A program made the position numbers and the translations under genes. The notes below the pieces were generated by a model that was not told the DNA's origin, did not search any database, and worked only from the letters and a program-made list of their open reading frames with translations. This document shows, piece after piece, positions 15,720 to 17,680 of a stretch of DNA of 17,680 nucleotides. The stretch lies in the NCBI GenBank assembly GCA_902475445.1, contig CABRZN010000024.1, positions 1 to 17,680 on the forward strand, written 5' to 3'. Source of the stretch: an uncultured Collinsella sp. GTDB taxonomy: Bacteria; Actinomycetota; Coriobacteriia; Coriobacteriales; Coriobacteriaceae. How positions within the stretch are numbered: position 1 is the stretch's first letter; each line of letters begins with the position of its first letter.

Positions 15720-17345
15720 ATGGACGTCCGTACGGACGGCGATATTGCCGATAGCTTTTGGTGGCGGCGCACAACGCTGACGCGCCGCACTCCTCTGTAT
15801 GACGCCTGCGTATCGGCGGGGCTGCTGGTCGCAGCGACGATTGTGGGCGCGCTGCTCGACCATCCGGGTCTCGCGCCGAGCATCATGATCGTCTATGTGT
15901 TCGCCGTTCAGCTGTGCGCATTCTTTACCTGGAGTCGCCTGTATTGCTTGCTGAGCTCGGCTGCCGCCGTGGCGCTCTACAACTTCTTGTTTGTCGACCC
16001 GCGCTACTCGCTGTCGCTTATCGACCGCGTCTATCCCGGCATGTTCTTCATCATGTTCGTGGTCTCGCTTGTGTCGAGCTCGATTGCGTTGGCCCTGCGC
16101 CGCGCCTTGGCACAGGCTGCCGCTAGCGACCGCCGCACGCATATGGTGCTCGAGACCAACCGCATGCTGCAGCGGTGTGCCGATCAGCAGCAGATTGTGC
16201 ATGCCATGGCAACGCAGCTGGCGCGTCTTTCGGGCTGTCCGGTCGTATGGTACAGCGCCGACGCCGACGATGATGACCTGCTGCCGCGTGCGACGTACAC
16301 GGCCGTGGGCGATGCCGCGCCGGTGCACGAGCTGGCGCCGCAGATGCCGCCGCGGCTCTCGGCGTCCGCCTATGTGGGTACGCCGCTCGACGCCACGTTT
16401 GGCGGCTCGGCGTTTTATGGCATCTACCTGACGGTCCGCACAGGTGACGGCTTCGTACGCTCGGGCGACCCCGCCTCGGTGGTGGGCGTGCTGGCTATCG
16501 TTGCCGAGCCCGACGTGCTGACGCACGAGGAGCGGACACTTGCCGATGCCATCGTGAGCGAAGGCGAGCTGGCACTCGATCGCGCCCGCGCCATGGAGGC
16601 CCGCGAGGAGGCGGCGGTGCTCGCCAAAAACGAGCAGCTGCGCGCCAACCTGCTGCGCTCCATCTCGCACGACCTGCGCACGCCGCTCACCAGTATTTCG
16701 GGCAATGCCGATGTGCTGCTCGACCAGGGCTCGACCGGCACCGCCGTGCTCGATAGCCAGACGCGCCGCGGCATGCTTCTATCCATTCGCTCGGATGCGC
16801 AATGGCTCAACGCCACCGTCGAGAACCTGCTCGCCATCACCAAGCTCGAGGGCGGCGGTATGCGCCTGTCGACCACGCTCGAGCTCATGGACGATATCGT
16901 CGAGGAGGCGCTGCGCCACGTGAACCCTGCCGTGCGCGAGCACGACCTTAAGGTGGTGGCGTGCGATGAGCCGGCGCTCGTCAACGTCGATGCGCGCCTG
17001 ATGGTGCAGCTGGTGGTCAATCTGGTGAACAACGCCATCACCTATACGCCCGCAGGCTCGCATATCATGATTTCGATTAGCGTCGACGATGGACGTGTGG
17101 CGTGCTCGGTGGCCGATGACGGCCCGGGCATCGCGCCCGAGGACCGTGAACGCATCTTTGAGTCGTTCTATACCGCCAACCATGGCCTGGCCGACAGCCA
17201 TCGCAGCGTGGGCCTGGGTCTTTCGCTCTGCCGTTCCATTGCGTTGGCGCATGGCGGTAGCATAGAGGTTGCCGCGGCGGACCCGCACGGCTCGGTCTTT
17301 ACGATTGAGCTTCCCGCCGCCGACGTTTCGTTTGATAAGGAGTAG
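15720..17345 (+). CDS. KdpD-like sensor histidine kinase without the N-terminal KdpD/USP region
   Basis: This 541-aa membrane kinase starts almost directly with the four-helix DUF4118 module of KdpD (about residues 20-135, with YNFLFVDPRYSL as in KdpD). A GAF-like linker follows (about 145-300). The HisKA box SISHDLRTPLTS has H317, and the ATPase domain has the N box NLVNNA (434-439), DDGPG (466-470) and GLGLSLC. Full KdpD proteins are near 900 aa and carry an N-terminal ATP-binding KdpD domain and a USP domain, both absent here. The protein probably senses potassium or turgor and phosphorylates the regulator that follows. Its start has AGGGG 10 nt upstream, and its stop overlaps the ribosome site of the next gene. 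No kdpFABC genes are in view; the neighbour is kup. Confidence 0.88.
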   Translation: MDVRTDGDIADSFWWRRTTLTRRTPLYDACVSAGLLVAATIVGALLDHPGLAPSIMIVYVFAVQLCAFFTWSRLYCLLSSAAAVALYNFLFVDPRYSLSLIDRVYPGMFFIMFVVSLVSSSIALALRRALAQAAASDRRTHMVLETNRMLQRCADQQQIVHAMATQLARLSGCPVVWYSADADDDDLLPRATYTAVGDAAPVHELAPQMPPRLSASAYVGTPLDATFGGSAFYGIYLTVRTGDGFVRSGDPASVVGVLAIVAEPDVLTHEERTLADAIVSEGELALDRARAMEAREEAAVLAKNEQLRANLLRSISHDLRTPLTSISGNADVLLDQGSTGTAVLDSQTRRGMLLSIRSDAQWLNATVENLLAITKLEGGGMRLSTTLELMDDIVEEALRHVNPAVREHDLKVVACDEPALVNVDARLMVQLVVNLVNNAITYTPAGSHIMISISVDDGRVACSVADDGPGIAPEDRERIFESFYTANHGLADSHRSVGLGLSLCRSIALAHGGSIEVAAADPHGSVFTIELPAADVSFDKE

Positions 17346-17349
17346 CGCT

Positions 17350-17680
17350 GTGCCGAACTCTGCCGTAAAACCGCTCATCTTGGTCGTTGAGGACGACCCC
17401 GCCGTTCGCAACCTTATCGTTGCCGCGCTCGAGGCGCACGGCTTGCGCCATATGGCCGTGGAGACCGCCCATGCCGCCATCGCCGCCGCCTCGTCGCAGG
17501 CACCGAGCATTGTGCTGCTCGATCTGGGCCTGCCCGATATGGACGGCGTCAAGGTGGTGGAGTCGGTGCGCGCATGGTCGGGCATGCCGATTATTGTGGT
17601 CTCGGCGCGCAGCGAGGATGCGGACAAGATCCGCGCGCTCGATGCCGGTGCCGACGACTACCTGACCAAGCCGTTTTCGG
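17350..17680 (+). CDS. KdpE-like response regulator, 5' part (cut by the window end)
   Basis: A GTG start at 17350 is preceded by AAGGAG (17337-17342), which overlaps the kinase stop codon, so the two genes are translationally coupled. The 110 visible residues form a receiver domain: acidic pair VVEDDP near the start, phospho-acceptor D58 in LLDLGLPDMDG, S85 in VVSAR, and K107 in LTKPFS. The DNA-binding domain lies beyond the window, so the OmpR/PhoB type is inferred from the pairing and the KdpE-like receiver. It should be phosphorylated by the upstream kinase and control potassium uptake genes. Confidence 0.88.
   Translation, partial: MPNSAVKPLILVVEDDPAVRNLIVAALEAHGLRHMAVETAHAAIAAASSQAPSIVLLDLGLPDMDGVKVVESVRAWSGMPIIVVSARSEDADKIRALDAGADDYLTKPFS

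Overview
The window is GC-rich, Gram-positive chromosomal DNA, most like a gut member of the Coriobacteriia (Collinsella-like). This placement is inference. It rests on base composition, an LAxTG-type sortase-anchored surface protein, an LtaS-type polymerase and the style of the intergenic repeats; no rRNA or other phylogenetic marker is present.

Layout. (1) 220-3924: two adjoining genes for a heterodimeric ABC exporter, with a degenerate ATP site split between the subunits in the textbook way. (2) 4052-4603: a flavodoxin-family protein behind a promoter region rich in TTAG/CTAA palindromes. (3) 4604-5404: an 800-bp non-coding block. It holds a long structured hairpin element (element A), a very regular 62-bp tandem array of alternately inverted 14-mers, and three copies of an AAAATGAG motif. 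(4) 5405-9493: a giant secreted wall-anchored protein (signal peptide, FG-GAP/VCBS-like repeats, beta-rich middle, FN3, Ig-like, LANTG sorting signal), followed by a strong terminator at 9521-9557. (5) 9654-9786: element B, a second member of the element A family, in the 3' region of the minus-strand LtaS-like gene (9803-12103). (6) 12317-13186: a nitroreductase. (7) 13345-17680: a potassium-linked block made of a Kup transporter broken by a frameshift, a 64-aa one-TM protein, a KdpD-like sensor kinase lacking the usual N-terminal KdpD/USP region, and the start of a KdpE-like regulator running off the window.

The strongest unexplained signals are non-coding. The first is the A/B element family: both copies lie just after a gene, in the same orientation relative to it, with conserved internal sequences but different yet self-complementary arms. 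The second is the 62-bp array, whose motif alternates orientation about every 31 bp (three helical turns) directly upstream of the surface-protein gene. Smaller hairpins with a shared GGGGACAG core, at 13188-13222 and 15652-15693, look like a dispersed REP-type family.
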